From: Pseudomonadota bacterium
Lineage (GTDB): Bacteria > Pseudomonadota > Gammaproteobacteria > Competibacterales > Competibacteraceae
Assembly (NCBI GenBank): GCA_030917925.1
Contig: JAUPTV010000129.1
Location: forward strand, 1 to 62,382
Reading direction: 5' to 3'
Length of the DNA stretch: 62,382 bases
The notes below the pieces were generated by a model. It saw only the letters and a program-made list of their open reading frames with translations. It was not told the DNA's origin and did not search any database. The translations under genes were made by a program, and so were the position numbers. Shown here one piece after another: positions 55,190-62,382 of this stretch; positions within the stretch are counted from its first letter, which is position 1, and each line of letters starts with the position of its first letter.

Positions 55190-55480
55190 TTAAGGTTGCT
55201 CCGTCGGTGGGCTGGGCGCGGCATCACGGGTTCCGGGAATACGGTCTGACTCCGCTATCCCCGGCTTGGACGGCTCTTCGGACTCATGGATCTCCGAGCG
55301 CTCTACGATGGCGATCAATCCGATGATGAGCGCCAGCCATATCAGATAGAGGTAAAAATACAGCAGCGGGATGCCGAACGGTGCCCATGACCGGTTAAAC
55401 AATTCCAGCACGGGATAGTTAATGGCCAGAACAGCGCCGATGAACAGGATAATGATATATTCCCGGGATTGTTGACGCAT
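55190..55480 (-). CDS. Two-TM small membrane protein coupled to the sensor kinase
   Basis: A 96-residue protein with two hydrophobic helices (IIILFIGAVLAINYPVLEL and LLYFYLYLIWLALIIGLIAI), then an acidic/Pro-rich cytoplasmic tail. The stop TAA abuts the ATG of the SSF-kinase gene. Small two-helix subunits accompany some SSF transporters, so it may be an accessory subunit of the sensor. Family not certain. Confidence 0.75.
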   Translation of the reverse strand: MRQQSREYIIILFIGAVLAINYPVLELFNRSWAPFGIPLLYFYLYLIWLALIIGLIAIVERSEIHESEEPSKPGIAESDRIPGTRDAAPSPPTEQP

Positions 55481-55528
55481 GGGGTTATGAGTAGCGAGTA
55501 GCGAGTGCGGTTTCAGAACGTTGGCGTC

Positions 55529-57625
55529 CTAGAAATTCGCCTGAGTTTTGCGAATTTCTACCATCTTGTCCGAGACTTCCATCGCCTGGCCAAGGGTAGC
55601 AATGCCCTGTGCTTCCAGTAGGTCCAGCAGTTTCAAAAACACCTGCGCGGTCACCAGTGAATCGCCCAGGGCGGTATGGCGGTCATGCACATCGACGCCC
55701 AACCGGTCGGCGATGGCGTCGAGGTTGTGATCGTCAGTGTAGTCGTGCAGATAGCCGGACAGCAGCAGGGTGTCCAGTACGGGATTGCCGAACCGCACCC
55801 CGGTTTTCTCCTCCTTGAGCTTGAGGAATTTCATGTCGAATGCCGCGTTGTGCGCCACTAGCACGGTTTGGTCATCGCCCACAAATGCCCGGAATTGCGG
55901 CAGCACGGTGCCTATGCCCGGCTTGTCCTGCACCATGTCATCGGTGATGCCGTGAAAGCGGATTGACGCCTTGGGAATGGGTCGGCCCGGATTGACCAGT
56001 TGGTCAAAGCTCTCTCCGACCAGTAGTCGGCGATTAACGACACGCACGCCAGCAATCTGAATAATTTCATCGCCCTTGGACGGTGCCAGGCCCGTGGTTT
56101 CGGTATCGAACACGATATAGGTGAGGGCGCTCAGTGGGTAGTTGAGCAAATCTCCCCATTCTTGACGATGTTCCGCCAGCGAAAAGTCGTAGAACTCCGG
56201 ACGCTCCGGCAAATCTTTCGGCGGCTCGCGCCATTGCCGGGTCGAGGCCGGCAAGGGCAGGCGCAGCAAGGCATGACCAGGGCGACGGTGGAATTGGCTC
56301 CAGATGTCGCTGTTGTGGCGGCGCAGCACTTCGCTCACCGTGGTCGCTCCGACCAGATCCTCGACATGTTCGCTCAGCCAGTCTTCCAGTTGATCGGTCG
56401 GCAACGGGTGGCCCGGCCAGATGACGTCCAGATAAACCTGGCGATTGCCCAGCAAACACTCGATCTCGAATGTATCGCTGATCCCGTGCGATTGCAGATA
56501 TTCGAAAGTGCGCTCAAGCAGCAGCATGATGGAGTGGTTATCCACATTCAGCCAGAGCGGGGAACCCAGGGTCTTGATCTGAAGAGGGGTGCGTTTCTCC
56601 AGGTGGTGGATCACGCTGCCGATCAGATCCGCGGAATAGACATCGTTCATCGGCCAGCGGCTGGCGTACAAATTGCGCAGGTCGAGCGTTAATTCCTGCA
56701 AGCGCTGACTCAGCCGTTCGCTTTCCTCGAAGATCACCCGCTGGAAGGCTTCTCGCTGCGCCTGATCCATATCGCCAAAATGCATGACCATTTCCGCCGC
56801 CGCCCGCAGATTGGCCAGTGGCTGGCGCAAATCTTCGGTGCGGGTTTTGATCAGCGACCGGTCGATCTGCTGAGTCACATCGCGGAAGGTGATGACGAAA
56901 GCGGAAGCACGTTCCGCAGTCCCCGGCAACAGGCTCATCCGGCAGTGAAACAGGGTTTCGTCATCAGTGGTGGCGCAAACGAATTCGGCATCACCGGCGG
57001 GTTTGCCTTCACCGCTGGTTTGTTGCCGGTAAAGCAACAGTTGCAGGGTGCTTTCAATTGGGGCGCGGGTCCAGAAATCATACAGTGAGCGACCCAGGCC
57101 GAGCGTATCGCGGTTCGGCAGCAACTTCACTGCCGCCGGGTTGTAGAGCATGAGCCGCGCATCGCTATCGCAGACCAGGACGCCTTCCGACAGTTCACGC
57201 AGCACCGTTTCCAGCCGGGCTTTCTGTTCCTCGATTTCCTGGGTGCCGGTCGCGGTGGCGGCAGCGACGTCGCGCCGAGCATTGTGCAACGCCTCGCCCA
57301 GATCCAGCAGGCGAGCCGGGAATTCGCCCAGCCAGTGCTGTTTGGGCAATTCCAGGGTGTAGCCGGGATTGCTGCGGGTAATGATCCGGGCGCCCCGCGC
57401 CAGGGCACCAAGTGGAATAAAGCAATGCCAGTCCAGCAGCGACCAGATGGCCGTGATGCTACCGACGATGGCGAACGCGGCCAGCATCAGCCAGAGCAGG
57501 ATCAGATCACGCTGTTCAGGGTCAGGAACGACCTGGAACACCTGCCAGCCAATCCAGACCAGCGCGGCCAGGGTCAGGACGGCGGGAATCAGCCACAGCA
57601 GCCAGATCCGGGTCCGGTAACGCAT
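55529..57625 (-). CDS. Membrane PAS / pseudo-histidine-kinase / DEDDh 3'-5' exonuclease fusion
   Basis: A 698-residue protein. Two membrane helices (about 8-30 and 42-62), a coiled-coil-like linker, a PAS domain (about 137-250, [19 protein letters not shown]), and a kinase dimerisation-like helix pair where the H-box reads [19 protein letters not shown]: Glu replaces the phospho-His and no ATPase boxes are visible. The last ~200 residues are a DnaQ-type exonuclease: VFDTETTGL (about 507), AHNAAFD (about 592-596), HTALGDS (about 650-656), all catalytic residues present. Architecture is far from DNA polymerase III epsilon. Operon with RR upstream and SSF-kinase downstream. Confidence 0.88.
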   Translation of the reverse strand: MRYRTRIWLLWLIPAVLTLAALVWIGWQVFQVVPDPEQRDLILLWLMLAAFAIVGSITAIWSLLDWHCFIPLGALARGARIITRSNPGYTLELPKQHWLGEFPARLLDLGEALHNARRDVAAATATGTQEIEEQKARLETVLRELSEGVLVCDSDARLMLYNPAAVKLLPNRDTLGLGRSLYDFWTRAPIESTLQLLLYRQQTSGEGKPAGDAEFVCATTDDETLFHCRMSLLPGTAERASAFVITFRDVTQQIDRSLIKTRTEDLRQPLANLRAAAEMVMHFGDMDQAQREAFQRVIFEESERLSQRLQELTLDLRNLYASRWPMNDVYSADLIGSVIHHLEKRTPLQIKTLGSPLWLNVDNHSIMLLLERTFEYLQSHGISDTFEIECLLGNRQVYLDVIWPGHPLPTDQLEDWLSEHVEDLVGATTVSEVLRRHNSDIWSQFHRRPGHALLRLPLPASTRQWREPPKDLPERPEFYDFSLAEHRQEWGDLLNYPLSALTYIVFDTETTGLAPSKGDEIIQIAGVRVVNRRLLVGESFDQLVNPGRPIPKASIRFHGITDDMVQDKPGIGTVLPQFRAFVGDDQTVLVAHNAAFDMKFLKLKEEKTGVRFGNPVLDTLLLSGYLHDYTDDHNLDAIADRLGVDVHDRHTALGDSLVTAQVFLKLLDLLEAQGIATLGQAMEVSDKMVEIRKTQANF

Positions 57626-57631
57626 AACGGT

Positions 57632-58006
57632 TTAACTGGCCTCCGCCAGAAGTTCGCGAACCCGCTCCACGACTTCCTGCGTGGAAAACGGCTTGGTGAT
57701 GTAGTCATCCGCGCCGAGCGCCAGCCCCTTTTCCCGTTCGACCTCGCGGCCCTTGGCGGTCAGCATGATGATGCGGATCGCTTTCCAGTCAGGGTTAGCG
57801 CGGATCGCCTGACAGACTTCATAGCCGTTCTTGCGCGGCATCATCACATCCAGCAGCACCAGATCAGGCTGCTCGGCGGTAATGGCGGTCAGCCCGGCTT
57901 CGCCATCCGAAGCGGTGCGCACCTGGAAGCCCGCCTGCTTCATCAGAAACTCCAAAGACAGAACGATGTTGGGTTCATCGTCCACTACCAGTATTTTGTT
58001 GGCCAT
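57632..58006 (-). CDS. Single-domain response regulator
   Basis: A 124-residue CheY-like receiver without an output domain. Acid pocket D9-D10, phospho-acceptor D53 (VLLDVMMPRKNG), Thr in IIMLTAKG, and Lys in DDYITKPFS. ATG 58006 is supported by GGAAGGG. It begins the operon that continues with the exonuclease/pseudo-kinase fusion (6 bp gap) and the SSF-kinase, its probable phospho-donor. Confidence 0.94.
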   Translation of the reverse strand: MANKILVVDDEPNIVLSLEFLMKQAGFQVRTASDGEAGLTAITAEQPDLVLLDVMMPRKNGYEVCQAIRANPDWKAIRIIMLTAKGREVEREKGLALGADDYITKPFSTQEVVERVRELLAEAS

Positions 58007-58046
58007 ATCCCTTCCCCCGGTCGGAGAGTGTGCTGACTGGGTATGA

Positions 58047-58373
58047 TTATGCGGAATTTCCGTTGTCGTTGCGCCCTGTCCCCGACTCTGACGAAACATC
58101 GGTTTTCCGATCTGTTGCGTCCTTGGCCGACAGCGGGTTTCCTCCACTGGCCTTGGCGACGGCTTCCCAGAATTTTTGCACCATTTCCATCGAGTGAAAT
58201 TGGGTCGGCAACAGCGGCTTCATCAAGCCCAGGGCATCAAAGTTGATGACGCCACGCTGTACGCTATCGCGAACGGTTTGCAGAATATCATCATGCAGGG
58301 GCTGCACGTTGGGCAGGCCCAAAAACTCGCGCATTTCCTGGGCGGTGGCTTCAACGCTAACATTCACTTTCAT
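58047..58373 (-). CDS. DUF6489-like small protein
   Basis: A 108-residue protein starting MKVNVSVEATAQEMREFLGL followed by a helical middle (MEMVQKFWEAVAKASGG) and a disordered, charged C-terminus. The first 30 residues resemble DUF6489, conserved small proteins of unknown function in proteobacteria that make storage polymers. GAGGAAG lies 5 bp before ATG 58373. 40 bp upstream of the response regulator start, so it may lead that operon. Confidence 0.65.
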   Translation of the reverse strand: MKVNVSVEATAQEMREFLGLPNVQPLHDDILQTVRDSVQRGVINFDALGLMKPLLPTQFHSMEMVQKFWEAVAKASGGNPLSAKDATDRKTDVSSESGTGRNDNGNSA

Positions 58374-58514
58374 CAAGACTTCCTCGTGCTGCGGGATCGC
58401 CGGTTGGGCAATGGAACTATGGAATTCAAGGCTGCTTATTCACTAAAGAATAGCAGGAACATCATTGAGTACTAGCACCGGACAGAGTTAAAGTGTTTTC
58501 TGCCTGACCTAATT

Positions 58515-60404
58515 CTAACCGGCGGCGCGGCGATTGTGGCGACTCTTGAGATGAATCAGCAGCAGTGAGACCGCTGCCGGGGTCAGTCCTGACAGGCGGC
58601 CCGCCTGACCGAGCGTCCGTGGCCGGTGCCGATTCAACTTCTCCCGTACCTCCCGCGACAGGCCATGCACCTCGGCATAGTCGAGATCTTCGGGCAGACC
58701 GAGTTCTTCATGGCGGCGCTGGCGTTCGATATCCCGGCGCTGGCGTTCGATGTAGCCGGCGTATTTGATTTGAATCTCGACTTGTTCCGTGACCTGCGGA
58801 TCCGCTTCGCCGGGGCCGCAGCCGGGTAGCACCATCAATCCGGCATAGTGGACTTCGGGCCGACGCAACAACTCGGCGGCGGAAATTTCGCGGGTCAAGG
58901 GTCCTTGTAGAAGCTGTTGCGCATCAATCTCGCTGAGCTGACTGGGGCGAATGGAGAGATCGCGCAAGCGCTGACTTTCCCGCTCAATCGCTTCCCGTTT
59001 GGTCTCGAACGCCTGCCAGCGGGCTTCGCTCACCAGTCCCAGCCGATGACCGATTTCGGTCAGGCGCAGATCCGCATTATCCTCACGCAGCAGCAACCGG
59101 TGTTCAGCGCGACTGGTGAACATCCGGTAGGGTTCCGTCACCCCCCGCGTCACCAGATCATCGACCAGGACGCCGAGATAGGCTTCATCCCGACGGGGAA
59201 ACCAGGGCGCTTCACCTTTGACGAACAATCCGGCGTTGATTCCGGCCAGCAGTCCCTGCGCTGCCGCTTCCTCGTAGCCGGTCGTGCCATTGATCTGGCC
59301 GGCGAAGAACAGACCCCGGATCGACCGGGTTTGCAAGGCATCGTCCAGATCACGCGGATCGAAATAGTCGTATTCAATCGCGTAGCCGGGCCGGGTGATA
59401 TGCGCCTTTTCCAGACCCCGCATGGACCGTACCAGCGCCAACTGGATATCGAACGGCAGACTGGTGGAAATGCCATTCGGATAGAACTCATGGGTCTGCA
59501 AGCCTTCCGGCTCCAGGAAAATCTGGTGGGAATGCTTGTCGGCAAAGCGGTGAATTTTGTCTTCGATGGATGGGCAGTAGCGCGGACCGACGCCTTCAAT
59601 CACGCCGGTATACAGCGGCGACCGATCTAGCCCGCCGCGAATCACGTCATGGGTTTGCTCGTTAGTGTGGGCGATCCAGCAGGAGACCTGCGGCGGATGT
59701 TCAGCGATGTCACCGAGGTAGGAAAACACCGGACAGGGATCATCGCCGGGCTGTTCGGTCAGTTGGGAAAAGTCGATGCTGCGGCCATCCAGGCGCGGCG
59801 GTGTGCCGGTCTTCAATCGACCAACATGGAGCGGCAATTCTCGCAATCGCGCCGCCAGCGCATTCGCGGGTGGATCGCCTGCCCGCCCGCCTTCATAATT
59901 GGATAATCCAACGTGAATCCGTCCGGCCAGGAAGGTGCCGGCAGTCAGGATGACCGTTGGTGCGGTGAACCGCACGCCGGTTTGCGTCACCACGCCGGCC
60001 ACCCGGTCGCCGCCGACGACCAGATCAGCGGCCGCCTGCTGGAAAACCTGCAAGTTCGGCTGATTCTCAATGAAAGTTCGCACTGCCGTCTTATACAGCG
60101 CCCGATCCGCCTGACAGCGTGTGGCGCGCACCGCCGGTCCCTTGCGGCTGTTGAGAATGCGGAATTGGATGCCCGCCCGGTCGGCGGCCTGGGCCATGAC
60201 GCCGCCCAGCGCATCGATTTCCTTGACCAGATGGCCTTTACCAATGCCGCCAATCGCCGGGTTGCAGCTCATCGCGCCCACCGTTTCAATGGTATGGGTC
60301 AACAACAAAGTTTTCCGCCCCATCCGCGCCGCTGCCAGGCAGGCCTCCGTACCGGCATGACCGCCACCAATCACAATCACTTCAAAAGATTCAGGATAGT
60401 CCAT
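58515..60404 (-). CDS. mnmG: tRNA uridine 5-carboxymethylaminomethyl modification enzyme MnmG
   Basis: A 629-residue FAD protein that, with MnmE, modifies U34 of tRNAs. FAD motif [19 protein letters not shown], the conserved [30 protein letters not shown], and the C-terminal helical domain [16 protein letters not shown]. Complete. The usual neighbours rsmG and parAB are absent. ATG 60404 follows a GTG in frame at 60407. Confidence 0.97.
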   Translation of the reverse strand: MDYPESFEVIVIGGGHAGTEACLAAARMGRKTLLLTHTIETVGAMSCNPAIGGIGKGHLVKEIDALGGVMAQAADRAGIQFRILNSRKGPAVRATRCQADRALYKTAVRTFIENQPNLQVFQQAAADLVVGGDRVAGVVTQTGVRFTAPTVILTAGTFLAGRIHVGLSNYEGGRAGDPPANALAARLRELPLHVGRLKTGTPPRLDGRSIDFSQLTEQPGDDPCPVFSYLGDIAEHPPQVSCWIAHTNEQTHDVIRGGLDRSPLYTGVIEGVGPRYCPSIEDKIHRFADKHSHQIFLEPEGLQTHEFYPNGISTSLPFDIQLALVRSMRGLEKAHITRPGYAIEYDYFDPRDLDDALQTRSIRGLFFAGQINGTTGYEEAAAQGLLAGINAGLFVKGEAPWFPRRDEAYLGVLVDDLVTRGVTEPYRMFTSRAEHRLLLREDNADLRLTEIGHRLGLVSEARWQAFETKREAIERESQRLRDLSIRPSQLSEIDAQQLLQGPLTREISAAELLRRPEVHYAGLMVLPGCGPGEADPQVTEQVEIQIKYAGYIERQRRDIERQRRHEELGLPEDLDYAEVHGLSREVREKLNRHRPRTLGQAGRLSGLTPAAVSLLLIHLKSRHNRRAAG

Positions 60405-60443
60405 CACAATTCGCTACTCGCTAAAATCACTAACCACCGACCA

Positions 60444-61418
60444 CTAATCCAGCAATTGCACCGCATAATTGGACACGGGCAGCGCCACGGTAATCACGCC
60501 CTGCTTGGCCAGGAACTGGGCAAATCGCCGATAGCTGGCTTCATCCAGGGCCGCTGGGCGACGGGCCAGATGCGGCAACGTATCGCGCCAGGCGCGGCGA
60601 TTCAGTTCATCATTCAAATCCTTGTGCCGGGCAATAAACGCTTTCCAGGCCTCGTCCGGGTGATTGAGAATATACAACGTCGCCTGCTCCAGCGCCGTCA
60701 GGAATCGCCGAAATCGGGGATCGCCAAGCTGATCGCGGTTCGCCACCAGCACCAGTTCGTCATAGGGTGGCACACCTTCTTCCTCCGGATAAAACGCCCG
60801 CCCCGGCTTTTTGGCCAAATCCATCTGATTCAACTCAAAGTTGCGGAACGCGCCAATCACAGCATCGACCTGCCCCGAGAGCAGCGCCGGGGACAGCGAG
60901 AAATTGACATTGACCAAAGTCACGTCTTCCAGTTTGAGACCGCCCTTGGTCAGCAGCGTCTTGAGCAAGGCTTCTTCGAACCCGCCCACCGAATAGCCAA
61001 TCTTGCGGCCCTTGAGATCCGCCAGAGTCTTCACTGGCCCGTCTTTCAGGACCACCAGCGAATTGAGCAGCGTCGCGACCAGCGTACCTACCCGCTTGAT
61101 CGGCAGACCGGCGTTGACATGGATATGCAACTGCGGCTGGTAGCTGACCGCCAGATCGACCTTGCCGGCAGCGGCCAGTTTCGGGGGATCGCTGGGATCG
61201 GCGGGGGTTTGCAATTCAACGGTCAGGCCCTGGGCGGCGAAAAATCCCTTTTCCTGCGCGATGACCAGCGCCGCGTGATCGGGGTTCACGAACCAATCCA
61301 GCATGACCGTCAGTTTCTGCGGAGCCGCCGCCGGTTCATCAGCCTGGGCCGTCGCCAGCGTCAGGGTCATCAGTAGCAGCAGAAAAGCACTGAAGGCTTT
61401 TTTCACAATAATCACCAT
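60444..61418 (-). CDS. thiY: Pyrimidine-precursor (FAMP) ABC transporter substrate-binding protein ThiY-like
   Basis: A 324-residue periplasmic binding protein of the NMT1/ThiY type with a signal peptide (AFSAFLLLLMTLTLATAQA). LDWFVNPDHAALVIAQEKGF and GRKIGYSVGGFEEALLKTLL are typical of proteins binding formylaminopyrimidine, a thiamin salvage precursor. It is 9 bp downstream of a permease gene on the same strand; the ATPase partner ThiZ is not in the window. Confidence 0.85.
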   Translation of the reverse strand: MVIIVKKAFSAFLLLLMTLTLATAQADEPAAAPQKLTVMLDWFVNPDHAALVIAQEKGFFAAQGLTVELQTPADPSDPPKLAAAGKVDLAVSYQPQLHIHVNAGLPIKRVGTLVATLLNSLVVLKDGPVKTLADLKGRKIGYSVGGFEEALLKTLLTKGGLKLEDVTLVNVNFSLSPALLSGQVDAVIGAFRNFELNQMDLAKKPGRAFYPEEEGVPPYDELVLVANRDQLGDPRFRRFLTALEQATLYILNHPDEAWKAFIARHKDLNDELNRRAWRDTLPHLARRPAALDEASYRRFAQFLAKQGVITVALPVSNYAVQLLD

Positions 61419-61427
61419 TTGCTCTAT

Positions 61428-62198
61428 TCAGTCGATATCAAGATTTTCGGGGTTAGCTGGATGCCAGGGCAACAGGCGTTTGACCCCGGCGTCCACCAGA
61501 AAGTATAAACCGACCGCCAACAGCGCCAGCGTCAGCAGCGCGGCAAACAACAGGTCGATCTGCATCCGGCTGTTGGCGTGGAGCATCAGATAACCTAATC
61601 CGGCGCTGGAGCCGACCCATTCGCCCAGCACCGCACCAATGGGCGCGACCGCCGCCGCGACCCGCAATCCGGAACCGAGTGCCGGCAGGGCGGCAGGTAC
61701 GATGATTTGCCATAAAATTGCCCAGCGCCGGCCGGTTGGAACCATAACCCGCGCCAGATCCAGCCAACCCCGTGGCGTATGACGCAGCCCATCGTAGAAG
61801 TTGGCCGTCACCGGAAAATAAATGATCAGCGTCGCCATGGCAATTTTGGACGCCAGGCCGTAACCCAGCCACAACACCAACAGGGGCGCGATGGCGAATA
61901 CCGGAACCGCTTGGGACGCGATCAGCACCGGCAATAGCCAGCGGCGCGCCCGTTGCGAATAGCTCAGCGTCAGGGCGCTGACGCCGCCGAGCACTGTTCC
62001 CAGCAACATGCCAAGGACAATTTCCAGCGCGGTCACGCCGGCATGACTGAACAGCAGGCCCACATCCCGCCAGAACCGGACTATGACCGCCAGCGGATCA
62101 GGCAGCAGATAGGGCGGCAATTCACCCAGGGTCACGATCAGTTGCCAGACCAGCAGCAAGCCGCCGAGGGTCAGGAACATGCGCCAGAGCCGATTCAC
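61428..62198 (-). CDS. thiX: ABC transporter permease ThiX-like
   Basis: A 256-residue permease with six hydrophobic helices and the EAA-type loop LARVMVPTGRRWAILWQIIVPAALPALGSG in its later half. Paired with ThiY. The GTG start at 62198 has no visible ribosome binding site, since a transposon-like end begins at once upstream; translation might instead start at the in-frame ATG seven codons in. The insertion may have separated the gene from its promoter and from thiZ. Confidence 0.83.
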   Translation of the reverse strand: MNRLWRMFLTLGGLLLVWQLIVTLGELPPYLLPDPLAVIVRFWRDVGLLFSHAGVTALEIVLGMLLGTVLGGVSALTLSYSQRARRWLLPVLIASQAVPVFAIAPLLVLWLGYGLASKIAMATLIIYFPVTANFYDGLRHTPRGWLDLARVMVPTGRRWAILWQIIVPAALPALGSGLRVAAAVAPIGAVLGEWVGSSAGLGYLMLHANSRMQIDLLFAALLTLALLAVGLYFLVDAGVKRLLPWHPANPENLDID

Positions 62199-62382
62199 CA
62201 GAATTGCGCGAGAGGTCCCGTCCTTTAGGGCGGGGAGGGATAGCGCACCGGGCGAAGCACGGTCAGCTTTTTGGTTGAATGGATTAATAGCTGCTTGTAT
62301 CCTATTGCTAATGCGTTAAGGCACCCACGCGGTAAACCGTTTTCAACGCAACAAAGCCACCGACTGCCTTCTTTTGAGTCAG
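62199..62382. mobile_element. Putative IS200/IS605-type element end at window edge
   Basis: A 7-bp stem, CCCGTCC TTTA GGGCGGG (62217-62234), closely matches the hairpin at 30764-30783 in its CCTTTAG loop region, an earmark of tnpB-element ends. The rest of the stretch reaches a reading frame running off the window edge. Orientation is unclear because the hairpin is nearly symmetric. Only the terminus is visible. Confidence 0.45.
62308..62382 (-). CDS. Partial C-terminus of an unidentified protein, possibly a transposase
   Basis: The last 24 codons of a minus-strand frame that begins outside the window, including KAVGGFVALKTVYRVG, ending at TAG (62308-62310). The fragment is too short to assign. 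Its position just upstream of the hairpin makes an IS-encoded protein plausible. Confidence 0.3.
   Translation of the reverse strand: MTQKKAVGGFVALKTVYRVGALTH

Noticed and set aside
59913-61376. Long + strand frame (487 codons) opposite mnmG and thiY
   Set aside because: It is antisense to two well-recognised genes, has no recognisable motif, and is His/Gln/Arg rich as expected of a shadow frame in GC-rich DNA.

Overview
The window looks like a chromosomal segment of a GC-rich gammaproteobacterium. The gene orders nrdR-ribD-ribE-ribB(A)-ribH-nusB and hisB-H-A-F-I-E-tatABC are typical of that class. Several genes are compatible with a storage-polymer-accumulating relative of the Competibacter group: a GT4 glycogen synthase, a DUF6489-like protein, and a small helical protein behind a TGC-N3-GCA box. 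That narrower placement is inference only. No rRNA, tRNA or CRISPR array was seen.

Layout. 1-161: no gene recognised. 162-3103: a tiny flagellar-rod-like protein, then a CBS protein and two tandem histone-deacetylase-like amidohydrolases. 3253-8950: glyA, nrdR, the riboflavin genes and nusB, all on +. 8975-19166, all on -: a one-polypeptide restriction-modification-like protein with a 36-codon leader ORF, a TauE/SafE-type membrane protein, purU, and an overlapping patatin / giant helical-repeat / SWIM zinc-finger operon. 19202-24777: moaB, a proteostasis block (hsp20 with a sigma32-type promoter, cbpA, degQ-like), a thioesterase and glycogen synthase. 25006-30672: a DUF2189 membrane protein, ETF-ubiquinone oxidoreductase, a DUF2845 protein, rarD and an HDOD-GGDEF protein. 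30673-31190: a gene-free stretch with a chain of hairpins resembling the 3' end of IS200/IS605 (tnpB) elements.

31191-40152: a FIST sensor with a GGDEF-EAL protein, then his and tat operons. 40156-46309: an unusual biosynthetic neighbourhood (FkbM methyltransferase, RibD-type reductase, class I methyltransferase, GT4 glycosyltransferase, PTPS-like protein lacking the usual catalytic residues, Zn-less alcohol dehydrogenase-like protein, lone histidine-kinase H-box protein, CDP-alcohol phosphatidyltransferase). 46562-52432: yraN, metH, a possible phasin, thyA and a truncated IclR gene ending in an 8-bp tandem repeat. 52466-58006: a signalling operon transcribed on -: response regulator, a membrane PAS / pseudo-histidine-kinase / DEDDh exonuclease fusion, a two-TM protein, and an SSF-transporter histidine kinase. 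58047-62198: a DUF6489-like protein, mnmG and thiY-thiX. The window ends in what looks like an insertion-sequence terminus.

The most interesting candidates are the exonuclease / pseudo-kinase fusion operon, the 40-46 kb pterin/RibD-like glycoconjugate cluster, the SWIM-helical repeat-patatin operon, and the tnpB-less hairpin element at about 30.75-31.02 kb. All functional assignments are by reading motifs; no database search was run.
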